Part shown: positions 49,656 to 59,320 of the stretch, in pieces
How positions within the stretch are numbered: position 1 is the first letter of the stretch
Layout of the letters: every line of letters begins with the position of its first letter
From: Actinomycetospora soli
GTDB lineage: Bacteria; Actinomycetota; Actinomycetes; Mycobacteriales; Pseudonocardiaceae
DNA length: 64,000 nt
Direction of reading: 5' to 3'
Assembly: GCF_021026295.1 (NCBI RefSeq)
Contig: NZ_JAJNDA010000004.1
Coordinates: forward strand, 310,001 to 374,000
Translations under genes and position numbers: made by a program
Notes under the pieces: model-generated
Told to the model about the DNA's origin: nothing
Database searches by the model: none
The model's input: only the letters and a program-made list of their open reading frames with translations

Positions 49656-50548
49656 GCCTCGTGGCGGAGGCGACCGTCGGGATCCGCGCCGTCCTGGCCG
49701 ACGCCGGCGTGCGCGGCGCGGTGCACGCGCGCGTGGTCGGGGCGGACGGGCCGGAGCTGGGGGTCCGCGCCGACGAACCGGTGACGATGGCATCGGTCTT
49801 CAAGCTCCCGGTGCTGGTGGCGCTCGTGCGCGCGTTCGACGCCGGGGACCTCGACCCGCGGGCGTCGGTGACGGTCGACCCGTCGTCGCGCACGGACGGA
49901 CCCACCGGGCTGTCGGTGCTCGCCGACCCCGTGACGATGTCGCTGCGCGACCTCGCCACGTCGATGACCACGGTGTCCGACAACGCCGCCGCGGACGTCC
50001 TGCTCGACGTGCTCGGGCTGCCGCGGGTCCACGCCGCGCTCGCCGACCTCGGAATCCGCCGCACGCGGGTCGAGCGCGCGGACGCGACGTTCGCCGCCCT
50101 CGCCGCCGAGCTCGGGGTCACCGACGCCGCCGCGGCCACGGCCCGGCTGGCGGACCCGGACGACCCGCCGCCGCCCTCGGCGTACGACCCGGTCCTCGGC
50201 AGTGCCACGACCCCCCGCGACATGACGACGCTGCTCTCGCTGCTGTGGCGCGACGAGGCCGCGTCGCCGTCGTCGTGCGCGTTCGCCCGACGGCTGCTGG
50301 GACTGCAGGTCTCCCGCGCACGGCTGGCCTCCGGGTTCCCGTTCGACGAGGTCCGGTGCTCCGGGAAGACCGGGACGCTGGGCGCTCTGCGCAACGAGGT
50401 CGGCGTGGTCGAGTTCCCCGGCGAGGCGCCGGTGGCGGTCGCGGTGTTCACGCTGGCCGCGCGTCCGGAGCGGGTGCTCCCCGGGGTGGACGCGGCGATC
50501 GGGGAGGTCGCGCGGCTGGCGGTCACGGCCCTCCGTCTGGGTGACTGA
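49652..50548 (+). CDS. Beta-lactamase-like serine hydrolase without signal peptide
   Basis: A 298-residue protein of the class A fold with SVFK (Ser-x-x-Lys), VSDN and SGKTG. Two features differ from the enzyme at 47816. There is no signal peptide, so it is probably cytoplasmic. The omega-loop Glu-x-x-x-Asn motif is not recognisable: the region reads PPPPSAYDPVLGSATTP. Without Glu166 a class A enzyme acylates but deacylates poorly, so a binding or sensing role, or another amidase activity, is possible. GTG overlaps the LysR stop. Confidence 0.78.
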   Translation: MSLVAEATVGIRAVLADAGVRGAVHARVVGADGPELGVRADEPVTMASVFKLPVLVALVRAFDAGDLDPRASVTVDPSSRTDGPTGLSVLADPVTMSLRDLATSMTTVSDNAAADVLLDVLGLPRVHAALADLGIRRTRVERADATFAALAAELGVTDAAAATARLADPDDPPPPSAYDPVLGSATTPRDMTTLLSLLWRDEAASPSSCAFARRLLGLQVSRARLASGFPFDEVRCSGKTGTLGALRNEVGVVEFPGEAPVAVAVFTLAARPERVLPGVDAAIGEVARLAVTALRLGD

Positions 50549-50567
50549 GCGCACAGCCGGAAATCGG

Positions 50568-50577
50568 TTGTGCACAA
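50568..50577. promoter_or_regulatory. Palindrome upstream of the isocitrate-lyase-family gene
   Basis: TTGTGCACAA is a perfect 10-bp palindrome, flanked by a TCGGTTGT direct repeat (50564-50571 and 50580-50587), 18 bp before the ATG. It could be a regulator site or contain the -10 (CACAAT). Confidence 0.4.
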
Positions 50578-50595
50578 TCTCGGTTGTCTGCCGAC

Positions 50596-51360
50596 ATGAG
50601 CACCGCTGACAAGGCCAAGGACCTCCAGGCGCTGCACGCCGCGCCGGAGCTGCTGCGCGTCGTGAACGTCTGGGACGCGATCACCGCGAAGGTCGTCTCC
50701 GAGATCCCGGGTACGAAGGCCCTCGCGACCGCCAGCCACGGCATCGCGGCGTCGCGCGGCTACGAGGACGGGGAGAACATCCCCCGCGACGAGATGATCG
50801 CCGAGGTCGGCCTGATCGCCCGCCAGACCTCGCTGCCGGTCTCCGCCGACCTCGAGGGCGGCTACGGCGACCCGGGCGGCACGATCGCGCGCGCCATCGG
50901 CGTCGGGATCGTCGGGGCGAACCTCGAGGACCAGATGAAGCCGCTGCCCGACGCGGTGAAGGCCGTCGAGGCGGCGGTGGCAGCGGCCCAGAAGGAGGGC
51001 GTCGACTTCGTGCTGAACGCGCGGACCGACGCGTTCCTCAAGGGCGACGCCCAGGACCCCTTGAAGGAGGCCATCGAGCGCGGGCGCGCCTACCTCGACG
51101 CGGGCGCCTCGAACTTCTTCGTGCCCGGCAAGCTCACCGAGGACCAGTGGACCGAGCTGGTGGGCGCCCTGGGCGAGCGCAAGGTCAACATGATCGGCAT
51201 CCCCGGGTCGATCTCGCAGGAGGCGGCGCAGCGCATCGGGCTCGCCCGGATCTCCTTCGGCCCGTGGTCGCAGAACACGGCGCTGACCGCGCTCGCGGAG
51301 CTGGCCGAGCGCGCCTACGACGGCGGCGGGCTCGCCGAGGGCGTGCGGAAGCTGAACTAG
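50596..51360 (+). CDS. Isocitrate lyase/PEP mutase superfamily enzyme
   Basis: A 254-residue TIM-barrel enzyme. The family marks are VVNVWDAITAKV, ATASHGIAAS, the Mg2+ loop SADLEGGYGD, GANLEDQ and NARTDAFLKG. The KKCGH loop of true isocitrate lyase is absent, so a 2-methylisocitrate-lyase-like, oxaloacetate-hydrolase-like or phosphonate activity is more likely. The ATG at 50596 is chosen over a TTG at 50584. It converges with the ABC-F gene at a shared hairpin. Confidence 0.85.
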   Translation: MSTADKAKDLQALHAAPELLRVVNVWDAITAKVVSEIPGTKALATASHGIAASRGYEDGENIPRDEMIAEVGLIARQTSLPVSADLEGGYGDPGGTIARAIGVGIVGANLEDQMKPLPDAVKAVEAAVAAAQKEGVDFVLNARTDAFLKGDAQDPLKEAIERGRAYLDAGASNFFVPGKLTEDQWTELVGALGERKVNMIGIPGSISQEAAQRIGLARISFGPWSQNTALTALAELAERAYDGGGLAEGVRKLN

Positions 51361-51377
51361 GGGTGCGCTGCGCGCCC

Positions 51378-51413
51378 GTGAGTACTTCTGACGGTGATAG
51401 CCGTCAGAAGTAC

Positions 51414-51417
<4 letters not shown>
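51378..51417. terminator. Bidirectional hairpin, family A copy 2
   Basis: Arms 51378-51394 and 51401-51417 are perfect 17-bp complements (GTGAGTACTTCTGACGG) with a 6-nt loop TGATAG. The stem is identical to copy 1 at 26162, again at the end of convergent genes and again overlapping a minus-strand TGA. Confidence 0.85.
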
Positions 51418-52952
<1,535 letters not shown>

Positions 52953-53129
52953 CAGGGGCTCCGGGACGTCGGAGGCGGAGCCGGGCAGCACGGATCGACC
53001 GCCCGGCGGCTGGCCGGGACGGCGGAGCGGGTCGTGGGAGAGGGCGCCGCCGTCAGCGGCGGGTGCGGAGCCTCATCGACTGGATCAACACACCGGCGAG
53101 ATTACGTGGCAGCGCAAGACGATTGCGAC

Positions 53130-53157
53130 TGAGCCACAGTGGTGCCATTGTGGCTCA
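53130..53157. promoter_or_regulatory. Operator palindrome of the RHH operon
   Basis: TGAGCCACA (53130-53138) and TGTGGCTCA (53149-53157) are perfect 9-bp arms around 10 nt. The site ends 1 bp before the ATG at 53159, a position for autorepression by the RHH protein it precedes. Confidence 0.7.
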
Positions 53158-53158
53158 C

Positions 53159-53671
53159 ATGGACCTGTCTCCCTTCGTCGACCGTCTGGCCGACGAGCTC
53201 GCCCTCGCCGCCGAGTCCGGTGGCGAGGAGACCCGCGTCGTGGCCGCACGACTGTCGGCCTCGCTCTCCTCGTCCGTGCGACTCGTCCTGCTCGAGGCGC
53301 TCGCGGAGGCCGCCGACGAGATCACCCGGGACCTCGCACCCGGCTCGGTCGAGGTGCGCCTGCGGGGCCGGGAGCCGGGCTTCGTCGTCGTTCCGCCGGC
53401 CACTGAGCCAGACCCGGCACCGTCCGGAGCCACCGCTGAGCCGGAGGTCGAGACCACGCTGGAGCTCGACGCCGGCCCCACCACGCGCATCAATCTCCGC
53501 CTGCCCGACGCGCTGAAGGCCCGGGTCGAGGACGCCGCCGGCCGCGAGCACCTCTCGACCAACGCCTGGCTGGTGCGGGCCGCCTCGGCCGCCCTCGCCA
53601 CCGGGACCGGGGACGCCGCCTCGCCCCGCGGGCGGCGCGCCCGGCAGAGCTTCACCGGTTGGGTCCGATGA
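53159..53671 (+). CDS. Ribbon-helix-helix (HicB/CopG-like) regulator
   Basis: A 170-residue protein. The N-terminal ~95 residues are helical and acidic (FVDRLADELALAAESG), the middle is Pro/Glu-rich, and the end is a ribbon-helix-helix domain: TTRINLRLPDALKARVEDAA, then HLSTNAWLVRAASAAL. In actinobacteria such proteins precede a DUF4097 gene and an ABC transporter. The palindrome at its start suggests autoregulation. The downstream gene begins 20 bp after the stop. Confidence 0.8.
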   Translation: MDLSPFVDRLADELALAAESGGEETRVVAARLSASLSSSVRLVLLEALAEAADEITRDLAPGSVEVRLRGREPGFVVVPPATEPDPAPSGATAEPEVETTLELDAGPTTRINLRLPDALKARVEDAAGREHLSTNAWLVRAASAALATGTGDAASPRGRRARQSFTGWVR

Positions 53672-53691
53672 CCCGGGACCAGGAGGGACCC

Positions 53692-54561
53692 ATGACCCGC
53701 TACGACACCCCCGACCCCGTCGAGGTGAACCTCACGGCCGTCTCGGCCGACCTGACCGTCCGCGCCTCGGACCGGACCGACACGGTCGTCGTGATCACCC
53801 CCGGCGACCTCGGGGACGACGACGACCTCGCGGCCGCCGAGCGCACGCGGGTCGACCTCGTCGGGACCACGCTGACGATCACCGGCGCCCGCCTCCTGCG
53901 CCGCTTCCGACCGACCGGCGGTGGCGGCAGCATCGACGTCACCGTCGACCTGCCCACCGGGTCGGCGCTGGGCGCCGAGGGACAGGTCCTCGACGTGCGG
54001 ACCAGCGGCGCCCTCGGCGCCTGCCGGGTGAAGACGTCGGTCGGCGCGCTGGCGCTCGACGTGGTCGGCGACGCGGAACTCGCGACCACCGGCACCATGG
54101 TCGTCGCCCGCGTGGACGGCGACGCCACGCTCACCGGCACCGGTCGGATCCACGTGGGCAAGGTCCGCGGACGGGTCGCGGTGACCAACAGCAACGGGGC
54201 GACCGTGGTCGGCTCGGCCGGGGCGGCGGTCACCGCCCGCTCCGCGAACGGCGACATCACCGTCACCGACCCGCACTCCGACGTGCAGGCCCGCACGGCG
54301 AACGGCGACGTCGTGGTGGACGGCATCGCCCGGGGCGAGGTCGACGTCGAGACCAGCAACGGCCGGGTGGAACTCGCGCTGTGCCGGGGCAGCGCGGCCC
54401 ACCTGGACGTGTCCACCCGCTTCGGCCACATCGACAACCGGCTCGACACCGTCGACGCCCCCGGCGACGCGGCCGAGACCGCCGCCGTGCGGGCCCGGAC
54501 CTCGCTCGGGGACATCGTCCTGCGCCACGCCGACGCGCTCGTCGAGGAGGAGTCCGCATGA
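53692..54561 (+). CDS. DUF4097-type beta-helix protein
   Basis: A 289-residue protein made of short repeats (VGALALDVVGDAELATTG, TSNGRVELALCRG, TANGDVVVDGI) typical of the DUF4097 (putative adhesin) right-handed beta-helix. There is no signal peptide. AGGAGGGAC lies directly before the ATG. In most relatives the next genes encode a DrrA-like ATPase and a DrrB-like permease; here only fragments of them remain. Confidence 0.82.
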   Translation: MTRYDTPDPVEVNLTAVSADLTVRASDRTDTVVVITPGDLGDDDDLAAAERTRVDLVGTTLTITGARLLRRFRPTGGGGSIDVTVDLPTGSALGAEGQVLDVRTSGALGACRVKTSVGALALDVVGDAELATTGTMVVARVDGDATLTGTGRIHVGKVRGRVAVTNSNGATVVGSAGAAVTARSANGDITVTDPHSDVQARTANGDVVVDGIARGEVDVETSNGRVELALCRGSAAHLDVSTRFGHIDNRLDTVDAPGDAAETAAVRARTSLGDIVLRHADALVEEESA

Positions 54562-54709
54562 CCACCGCCGTCGTCACCCGCGGCCTGCGCTCCGTGGGCT
54601 GCTGCTCGGCAGCCCGCTCCCCGCCACGACATGGCTGACGGCGCTCGGCGGTGCGTGGTGATCGGCGTCGGCGGCTACGTCTGCGCGGCGAGGCTACGAG
54701 CGGCGTTGA
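54558..54709 (+). pseudogene. Remnant of a DrrA/DrrB-type ABC transporter
   Basis: The ATG at 54558 overlaps the DUF4097 stop (ATGA) and encodes MTTAVVTRGLRS, the usual first residues of DrrA-like ATPases. Immediately after this, sequence in another frame (from 54602) reads LLGSPLPATTWLTALGG, and then, shifted again, VVIGVGGYVC and a final RGYERR plus stop at 54707-54709. These look like the last part of a DrrB-type permease. A deletion of roughly 1.5-1.8 kb plus later frameshifts would explain it. No functional transporter remains. Confidence 0.6.
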
Positions 54710-54848
54710 GTCACCGGATGCCGACCAGCACGTGGTCGTCGCCCTCTGCTCTCGGCAGGAAAGCGTCGTTGCTGGCGTCCAGTGACAGCTTTGCCGCATC
54801 GTCGCAGGTCGTGGGCTCGAACCGGCCGTGATTGTCGGGGGTGGCTGC
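54710..54848. other. Intergenic DNA before the DUF222 gene
   Basis: No gene is seen. CAGGTCGTGGGCTCGAACC at about 54806-54824 looks like part of a tRNA T-arm, but the pairing stem is broken, so it is not called a tRNA. Confidence 0.4.
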
Positions 54849-54854
54849 TAGCTT
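54849..54854 (+). promoter_or_regulatory. Leaderless -10 element of the DUF222 gene
   Basis: TAGCTT ends 6 nt before the ATG at 54861. Confidence 0.5.
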
Positions 54855-54860
54855 GCGAAC

Positions 54861-56154
54861 ATGAGTTCGAACGAGGTGGTGGACCCGGTCAGTGTGGAGC
54901 TGACCGCGTTGCTCGCCCGCCTCGCCGAACTCGCCGAGCTACCCACCGACCCGCTGTCCGATGGGGGCGCGGCGTGCATCGACCGCATCGCCGTCCTGGA
55001 ACGAGCCCGGGCGGCGCTGGCGGCGGCGCAGCACACCGCGATCGTCGCGTTCGGTCGCGCTCAGGTCGAAGCCCAGATCGAACTCGTCGCCGAGGGTCGG
55101 TTGGATCCGGAGAAGCTCGGCCGGGGGATCGCCGACCAGATCGCGCTGGCCGCGCACGTCTCCCCCCACGTCGGCGACCGTCGCCTCCGCGTCGCGCGTG
55201 CACTCGCCACGGATCTGCCGTGCACGCGGGCGCTGCTGGTGGTCGGGCGCATCTCGGAGCAGCTCGCCGAACACGTCGTGTCCGTGACCTCGCACCTGGA
55301 CCCGGAGCTGCGGGCGTTGGTGGACAAGGAGATCGCCGAACTCGGCCTCGAGGGCATGGGCCGTAAACAGGCGGAGGCGGCGGTGAAGAAACTCGCCTAC
55401 CAGGCCGACCCGCAAGGCTTCACCGACCGCGCCCGCAAGGCCCGCCAGGACCGGCGGGTGACGCTGCGCCCCGCCCCGGACACCATGAGCGTGCTGTCGG
55501 GGCTGCTGCCGGTGGAGCAGGGTGTGGCCTGCCTCGCCGCCCTCCGGAAATACGCCGACAGCCTCATCGCGACCGGGGACACCGACGACCGCACCCGCGA
55601 CCAGATCATCGCCGACACCCTCGTCGAACGACTCACCGGACAAGTGTTGGCCGAGGACGTCAACGTCGAGGTCGGCATCGTCCTCCCGCTCGACGCGATC
55701 ACCGACCCCGACAGCGCCAGCCCCGGCGAACTCGTCGGGCACGGACCCTTGCCGGCGGGGATCGTCACCGACCTGCTGCGCCACACCGGCGGGCACCGGT
55801 GGTGGCGGCGGCTGTTCGCCCACCCCGCCCACGGTGGCCTGGTCGGCGGCGACCCCCGCCGCCGCTACTTCGACGGATTCCTCGCCACCCTGATCGCCCT
55901 GCGGGATCACGGCATGTGCCGCGACCCGTTCTGCGGGGCGCCGATTCCGGCATACCGACCACATCACGGGCAAGAGAGCCGGTGGCCCGACCAGCCTCGG
56001 CAACGGGCGCGGGAACTGCGTGCGCGGCAACCACCTCAAAGAACTGCCCGGGTGGGTCACCGAACTGCTCCACGACGGGTTCGGGCCGCATCCGCACACC
56101 GTCCGGACCACCACCCCGACCGGACACACCTACACCAGCCGAGCCGGACCATGA
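54861..56154 (+). pseudogene. DUF222/HNH (13E12-type) gene with a frameshift
   Basis: The first ~365 residues are a normal DUF222 protein (AVLERARAALAAAQHTAIVA, RVARALATDLPCTRALL, RHTGGHRWWRRLF). The HNH part starts as CRDPFCGAPI and then leaves frame at 55947/55948, where one extra C is present. In the shifted frame the missing end is perfect: RHTDHITGKRAGGPTSLGNG, then NCVRGNHLKELPGW and a stop at 56152-56154. A single-base insertion has removed the HNH end of an otherwise intact 430-residue protein. DUF222/HNH genes are mobile and repeated in many actinobacteria. Confidence 0.85.
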
Positions 56155-56159
56155 GCGGT

Positions 56160-57119
56160 TCAGCCCGCCAGCCACGCCTCGATCCCGGCGAGCGCCGCGT
56201 CCCGCACGGACGGCGGCGCCGCCGAGCCGAGCAGCGACGCCCGGGCGACGTCGGCGAGTTCCGCGTCGGTGAGACCGAGCTGCCGTGCGAGTTCGTACTC
56301 GCGCGCCAGCCCGGTGCCGAACAGCAACGTGTCGTCGGCGTTGATCGAGCACGGCACGCCGGCGCGGACCAGTGCGGGCAGGGGGTGCGACGCCAGGTCG
56401 GCGGCCACTCCGAGCGCGACGTTGGAGCGGATCCCGACGTCGAGCGTGATCCCGCGGTTGGCGAGCTCACGGACCAGCTCCGGGTCCTCCACCGCCCGCA
56501 CGCCGTGCATGAGCCGGTCCGGCCGCAGCACCCGGAGGTCCTCCTGGATCGACTCCGGGCCGCAGAGTTCGCCGGAGTGCGGCACGACGAGGAGGCCCGC
56601 GTCGCGAGCGATCGCCGCCGCCCGGGCGAAGGGCGCGATCGGGGCGGTCTCGTCCCCGGCGACGCCGAGCCCGACGACGCCCCGGTCGGCCCACGCCGCC
56701 GCCAGCAGCGCCATGCGGTCCGGGTCCGCGGCGTCCCGTTCCCGGTCGATCCCCACCACGATGCCCGCAGACCCCGACACCGACGCCGACGCCACTGCGT
56801 CGCAGACGATCTCCATCGTGGCCTCGTCGGAGCCGGTCAGCCGTCGGTGCCGGCCGGACGGCGAGATGCTCACCTCGGTCCAGGCCGCACCGTCCGCGGC
56901 CGAGTCCGCCACCAGCTCGACGACGAGCCGGTGCAGGTCCGCCGGGGAGCGCAGCACGTCCTTCGTCGCCCGGTAGGCGGCGACGAACTCGTCCCACGAG
57001 CCGTACCGCGCCGGGAACGCGACCTCCCCGCCCAGCTCGGCGTACGTCGACGGGCGGATCGAGCCCATGAGGTGGACGTGCAGGTGGGCCTTCGGCAGCG
57101 CTCGCAGGTCGGCGTTCAC
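56160..57119 (-). CDS. add: Adenosine deaminase
   Basis: A 319-residue amidohydrolase that converts adenosine to inosine. Zinc ligands and catalytic residues appear in order: KAHLHVHL (HxH), PHSGELCG (His and Glu), LMHGVRAVED (His) and INADDTLLF (Asp-Asp). The HSGE form replaces the usual HAGE. The GTG start overlaps the VOC gene stop (GTGA). It converges on the broken DUF222 gene 5 bp away. Confidence 0.88.
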   Translation of the reverse strand: MNADLRALPKAHLHVHLMGSIRPSTYAELGGEVAFPARYGSWDEFVAAYRATKDVLRSPADLHRLVVELVADSAADGAAWTEVSISPSGRHRRLTGSDEATMEIVCDAVASASVSGSAGIVVGIDRERDAADPDRMALLAAAWADRGVVGLGVAGDETAPIAPFARAAAIARDAGLLVVPHSGELCGPESIQEDLRVLRPDRLMHGVRAVEDPELVRELANRGITLDVGIRSNVALGVAADLASHPLPALVRAGVPCSINADDTLLFGTGLAREYELARQLGLTDAELADVARASLLGSAAPPSVRDAALAGIEAWLAG

Positions 57120-57466
57120 CGGGGCTGCAGGAACTCGAGCCGGTTGCCGAACGGGTCGTGGGCGTAGAAGCGGCGGAACCCCGGGAAGTCGTCGTCCCAC
57201 GTGACGTCCTGCCCGACGCGGCGGGCCACTTCGGCGATGTCGTCCACGACGAGGCCCGGGTGCGCCTTGCGGGCCGGGGCGAACGGCTCCTCGACGCCGA
57301 GGTGCAGCTCCACGCCCCCGCCGCGGAACCACGCCCCGCCCCGAGCGGCGAGCACGGGTGGTTTCTCGATCTCGGTCATCCCCAGCGCCCCCACGAAGAA
57401 CGCCCGGGCCTCGTCCTCCCGGCCCGCCGGCATCGCGAGCTGCACGTGGTGGATGTCCGTGAACAC
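57116..57466 (-). CDS. VOC family (glyoxalase-like) protein
   Basis: A 116-residue single-copy vicinal-oxygen-chelate domain: DIHHVQLAMPAGREDEARAF, GGVELHLGVEEPF and HDPFGNRLEFLQ, where His and Glu would bind a metal. It may be a glyoxalase, a dioxygenase fragment or a binding protein of a small antibiotic. The GTG at 57466 is chosen for the natural strand start. It is coupled to add and follows the DinB-like gene by 5 bp. Confidence 0.8.
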   Translation of the reverse strand: MFTDIHHVQLAMPAGREDEARAFFVGALGMTEIEKPPVLAARGGAWFRGGGVELHLGVEEPFAPARKAHPGLVVDDIAEVARRVGQDVTWDDDFPGFRRFYAHDPFGNRLEFLQPR

Positions 57467-57471
57467 GATGA

Positions 57472-58101
57472 TCAGTGTCGGCTCCGCGCCACCTCCAGGC
57501 CAGGCCCCTCGAGACGGTCCAGCCCGGCGCGGCGGCCGTTGAGCGCCAGGAGCAGCCCCGACGCCGGGCCACGCACCTCCGGCCCCTCCCCCTCGGTCCA
57601 GTCGCAGTCGGTCGCCACGACCCGCAGGCCGGCGAAGCGCTTCGCCGCCCCGACGAACGGTGCGGACCAGGTGTGCGCCAGACACGGCGCCACCCGCGAC
57701 ACCAGCACGTCGACGCCGTGTCCGAGCGGGACGGCGATGTCCTGTCGGTGCACCAGGAGGTCGTTGAGCGGGTCGAGCGGCCCGGACAGCCGGAGTCGCC
57801 GATCGACGTGCGCCATCGCCCGGAGCTGCCCCACCAGCTCGACCGGGGACAACCGTCGGGCACGCTCCCGGGCCTCGTCCGCGAACGCCCGGTCGACGTC
57901 ACCCCGGGCGCGCAGCGCCGCCCACGCGAAGCGGGGCACGGTCGTCCGGGTCGACAAGGTCAGGTGCGCCGCCACGTCGCGCACGGTCCAGCCCGCGCAC
58001 AACGAGGGCGTCGCCCACTGCTCCTCGGTCAGGCCCTCGAGTTCGTCCGCCAGCGCGAGCCGTTCGGCCGCCACGTCGTCGAGCATCGCCACGCGTGTCA
58101 T
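57472..58101 (-). CDS. Maleylpyruvate isomerase N-domain (DinB-like) protein
   Basis: A 209-residue four-helix protein of the TIGR03083 type: SLCAGWTVRDVAAHLTLSTR with the first metal His, LVHRQDIAVPLG with the second, and a variable C-terminal part. Probably a mycothiol-dependent metalloenzyme of unknown substrate, distinct from the one beside mshB. First gene of a three-gene unit with VOC and add. A dispersed palindrome copy lies just upstream. Confidence 0.82.
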   Translation of the reverse strand: MTRVAMLDDVAAERLALADELEGLTEEQWATPSLCAGWTVRDVAAHLTLSTRTTVPRFAWAALRARGDVDRAFADEARERARRLSPVELVGQLRAMAHVDRRLRLSGPLDPLNDLLVHRQDIAVPLGHGVDVLVSRVAPCLAHTWSAPFVGAAKRFAGLRVVATDCDWTEGEGPEVRGPASGLLLALNGRRAGLDRLEGPGLEVARSRH

Positions 58102-58115
58102 GCCGGAGACGACTC

Positions 58116-58131
58116 CACCCGCCGTCGGGAA
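58116..58131. repeat. Dispersed palindrome copy, minus orientation
   Basis: CACCCGCCGTCGGGAA, 14 bp upstream of the DinB-like start codon, within the divergent promoter region. Confidence 0.7.
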
Positions 58132-58160
58132 TCATCGGCCCGACGCGAAGATCCTGGTCT

Positions 58161-58199
58161 GCGGAGCGATGTGCTCGCTGAGCGAGCACATCGCTCCGC
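58161..58199. promoter_or_regulatory. Perfect 39-bp palindrome before the flavin monooxygenase
   Basis: Bases 58161-58179 and 58181-58199 are exact 19-bp complements around one central base (core GTGCTCGCTGAGCGAGCAC). It is 56 bp before the GTG at 58256 and 59 bp before the divergent gene. No gene reads into it from the left on the plus strand, so an operator is more likely than a terminator. Confidence 0.75.
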
Positions 58200-58255
58200 T
58201 GGAGCGGATCTCGGATCGAGGGAATGAGACCGCACCGAGACTTGTTCCTTCAAGC

Positions 58256-59275
58256 GTGAAGAAGATCGGGTTCCTCTCGTTCGGGCACTGGTCGCCGTCG
58301 TCGCACTCGATGGTGCGGTCGGCCAAGGACTCCCTGCTGCAGTCGATCGAGCTCGCGGTCGCCGCCGAGGAGCTCGGCGCCGACGGCGCCTACTTCCGGG
58401 TGCACCACTTCGCCCAGCAGCTCGCCTCGCCGTTCCCGCTGCTCGCCGCGGCCGGAGCGCGCACCACGACGATCGAGCTGGGCACCGGGATCATCGACAT
58501 GCGCTACGAGAACCCGCTGTACATGGCGGAGGACGCGGGCGCGGCCGACCTCATCTCCGGCGGCAGGCTCCAGCTCGGCATCAGCCGGGGCTCCCCCGAG
58601 CAGGTCGTCGACGGGTACCGCTACTTCGGCTACCAGCCGGCCGAGGGCCAGACCGACGCGGACATGGCCCGCGAGCACACGCGGTACTTCCTCGAGGCCC
58701 TGAAGGGCGAGGGCTTCGCGCAGCCGAACCCGCGGCCGATGTTCGCCAACCCGCCCGGGCTGCTGCGCATCGAGCCGTACTCGGAGGGCCTGCGCGAGCG
58801 CATCTGGTGGGGCGCGGGCAGCCGCGCGACCGCCGAGTGGGCCGGCGAGCAGGGCATGAACCTCATGAGCTCGACCCTGCTCACCGAGGACACCGGCGTG
58901 CCGTTCCACCGCCTGCAGGCCGAGCAGATCCAGCGCTTCCGCGACGCCTGGGACGCCGCCGGCCACGAGGGCACCCCGCGCGTCTCGGTCAGCCGCAGCG
59001 TCTTCCCGATCGTCTCCGAGACCGACAAGCAGCTGTTCTGGCGCGAGCGGCACTCGACCGACCAGGTCGGCCACCTCGACGGCGGCAACGCCCGCTTCGG
59101 GAAGACCTACGCCGGCGAGCCGGACAAGCTGATCGCCGAGCTCGCCGAGGACGAGGCGATCGCCGCGGCCGACACGCTGCTGCTCACGGTTCCCAACCAG
59201 CTCGGCGTGGACTACAACGCCCACGTGATCGAGAGCGTGCTCACCCACCTCGCCCCGGAGCTGGGCTGGCGCTGA
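58256..59275 (+). CDS. LLM-class flavin-dependent oxidoreductase (luciferase-like)
   Basis: A 339-residue TIM-barrel flavoprotein: KKIGFLSFGHWSP at the N terminus, AYFRVHHFAQQLASPFPLLA, GTGIIDMRYENPLYMAEDA, LQLGISRGSPEQ and WWGAGSRATAEWAGEQG. Members use FMNH2 or F420 to oxidise aldehydes, sulfonates, dyes or drugs. The GTG at 58256 is the first start before the conserved strand. The 39-bp palindrome upstream probably controls it. The transcript ends at the 59289 hairpin. Confidence 0.87.
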   Translation: MKKIGFLSFGHWSPSSHSMVRSAKDSLLQSIELAVAAEELGADGAYFRVHHFAQQLASPFPLLAAAGARTTTIELGTGIIDMRYENPLYMAEDAGAADLISGGRLQLGISRGSPEQVVDGYRYFGYQPAEGQTDADMAREHTRYFLEALKGEGFAQPNPRPMFANPPGLLRIEPYSEGLRERIWWGAGSRATAEWAGEQGMNLMSSTLLTEDTGVPFHRLQAEQIQRFRDAWDAAGHEGTPRVSVSRSVFPIVSETDKQLFWRERHSTDQVGHLDGGNARFGKTYAGEPDKLIAELAEDEAIAAADTLLLTVPNQLGVDYNAHVIESVLTHLAPELGWR

Positions 59276-59288
59276 CCGGTGCCCCGTC

Positions 59289-59320
59289 CCCCGTCGCGGG
59301 TCAGCTCACCCGCGACGGGG
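59289..59320. terminator. Bidirectional terminator after the flavin monooxygenase
   Basis: CCCCGTCGCGGGT (59289-59301) pairs exactly with 59308-59320; the 6-nt loop holds most of the TGA of the convergent small gene. Confidence 0.75.

Noticed and set aside
54806-54824. tRNA gene
   Set aside because: Only a T-loop-like segment is present; stem pairing is broken and no acceptor, D or anticodon arms are found.
54631-54831. 66-residue open frame after the transporter remnant
   Set aside because: Its N-terminal part is explained by the decayed permease end in a shifted frame, and the rest has no motif or ribosome site.
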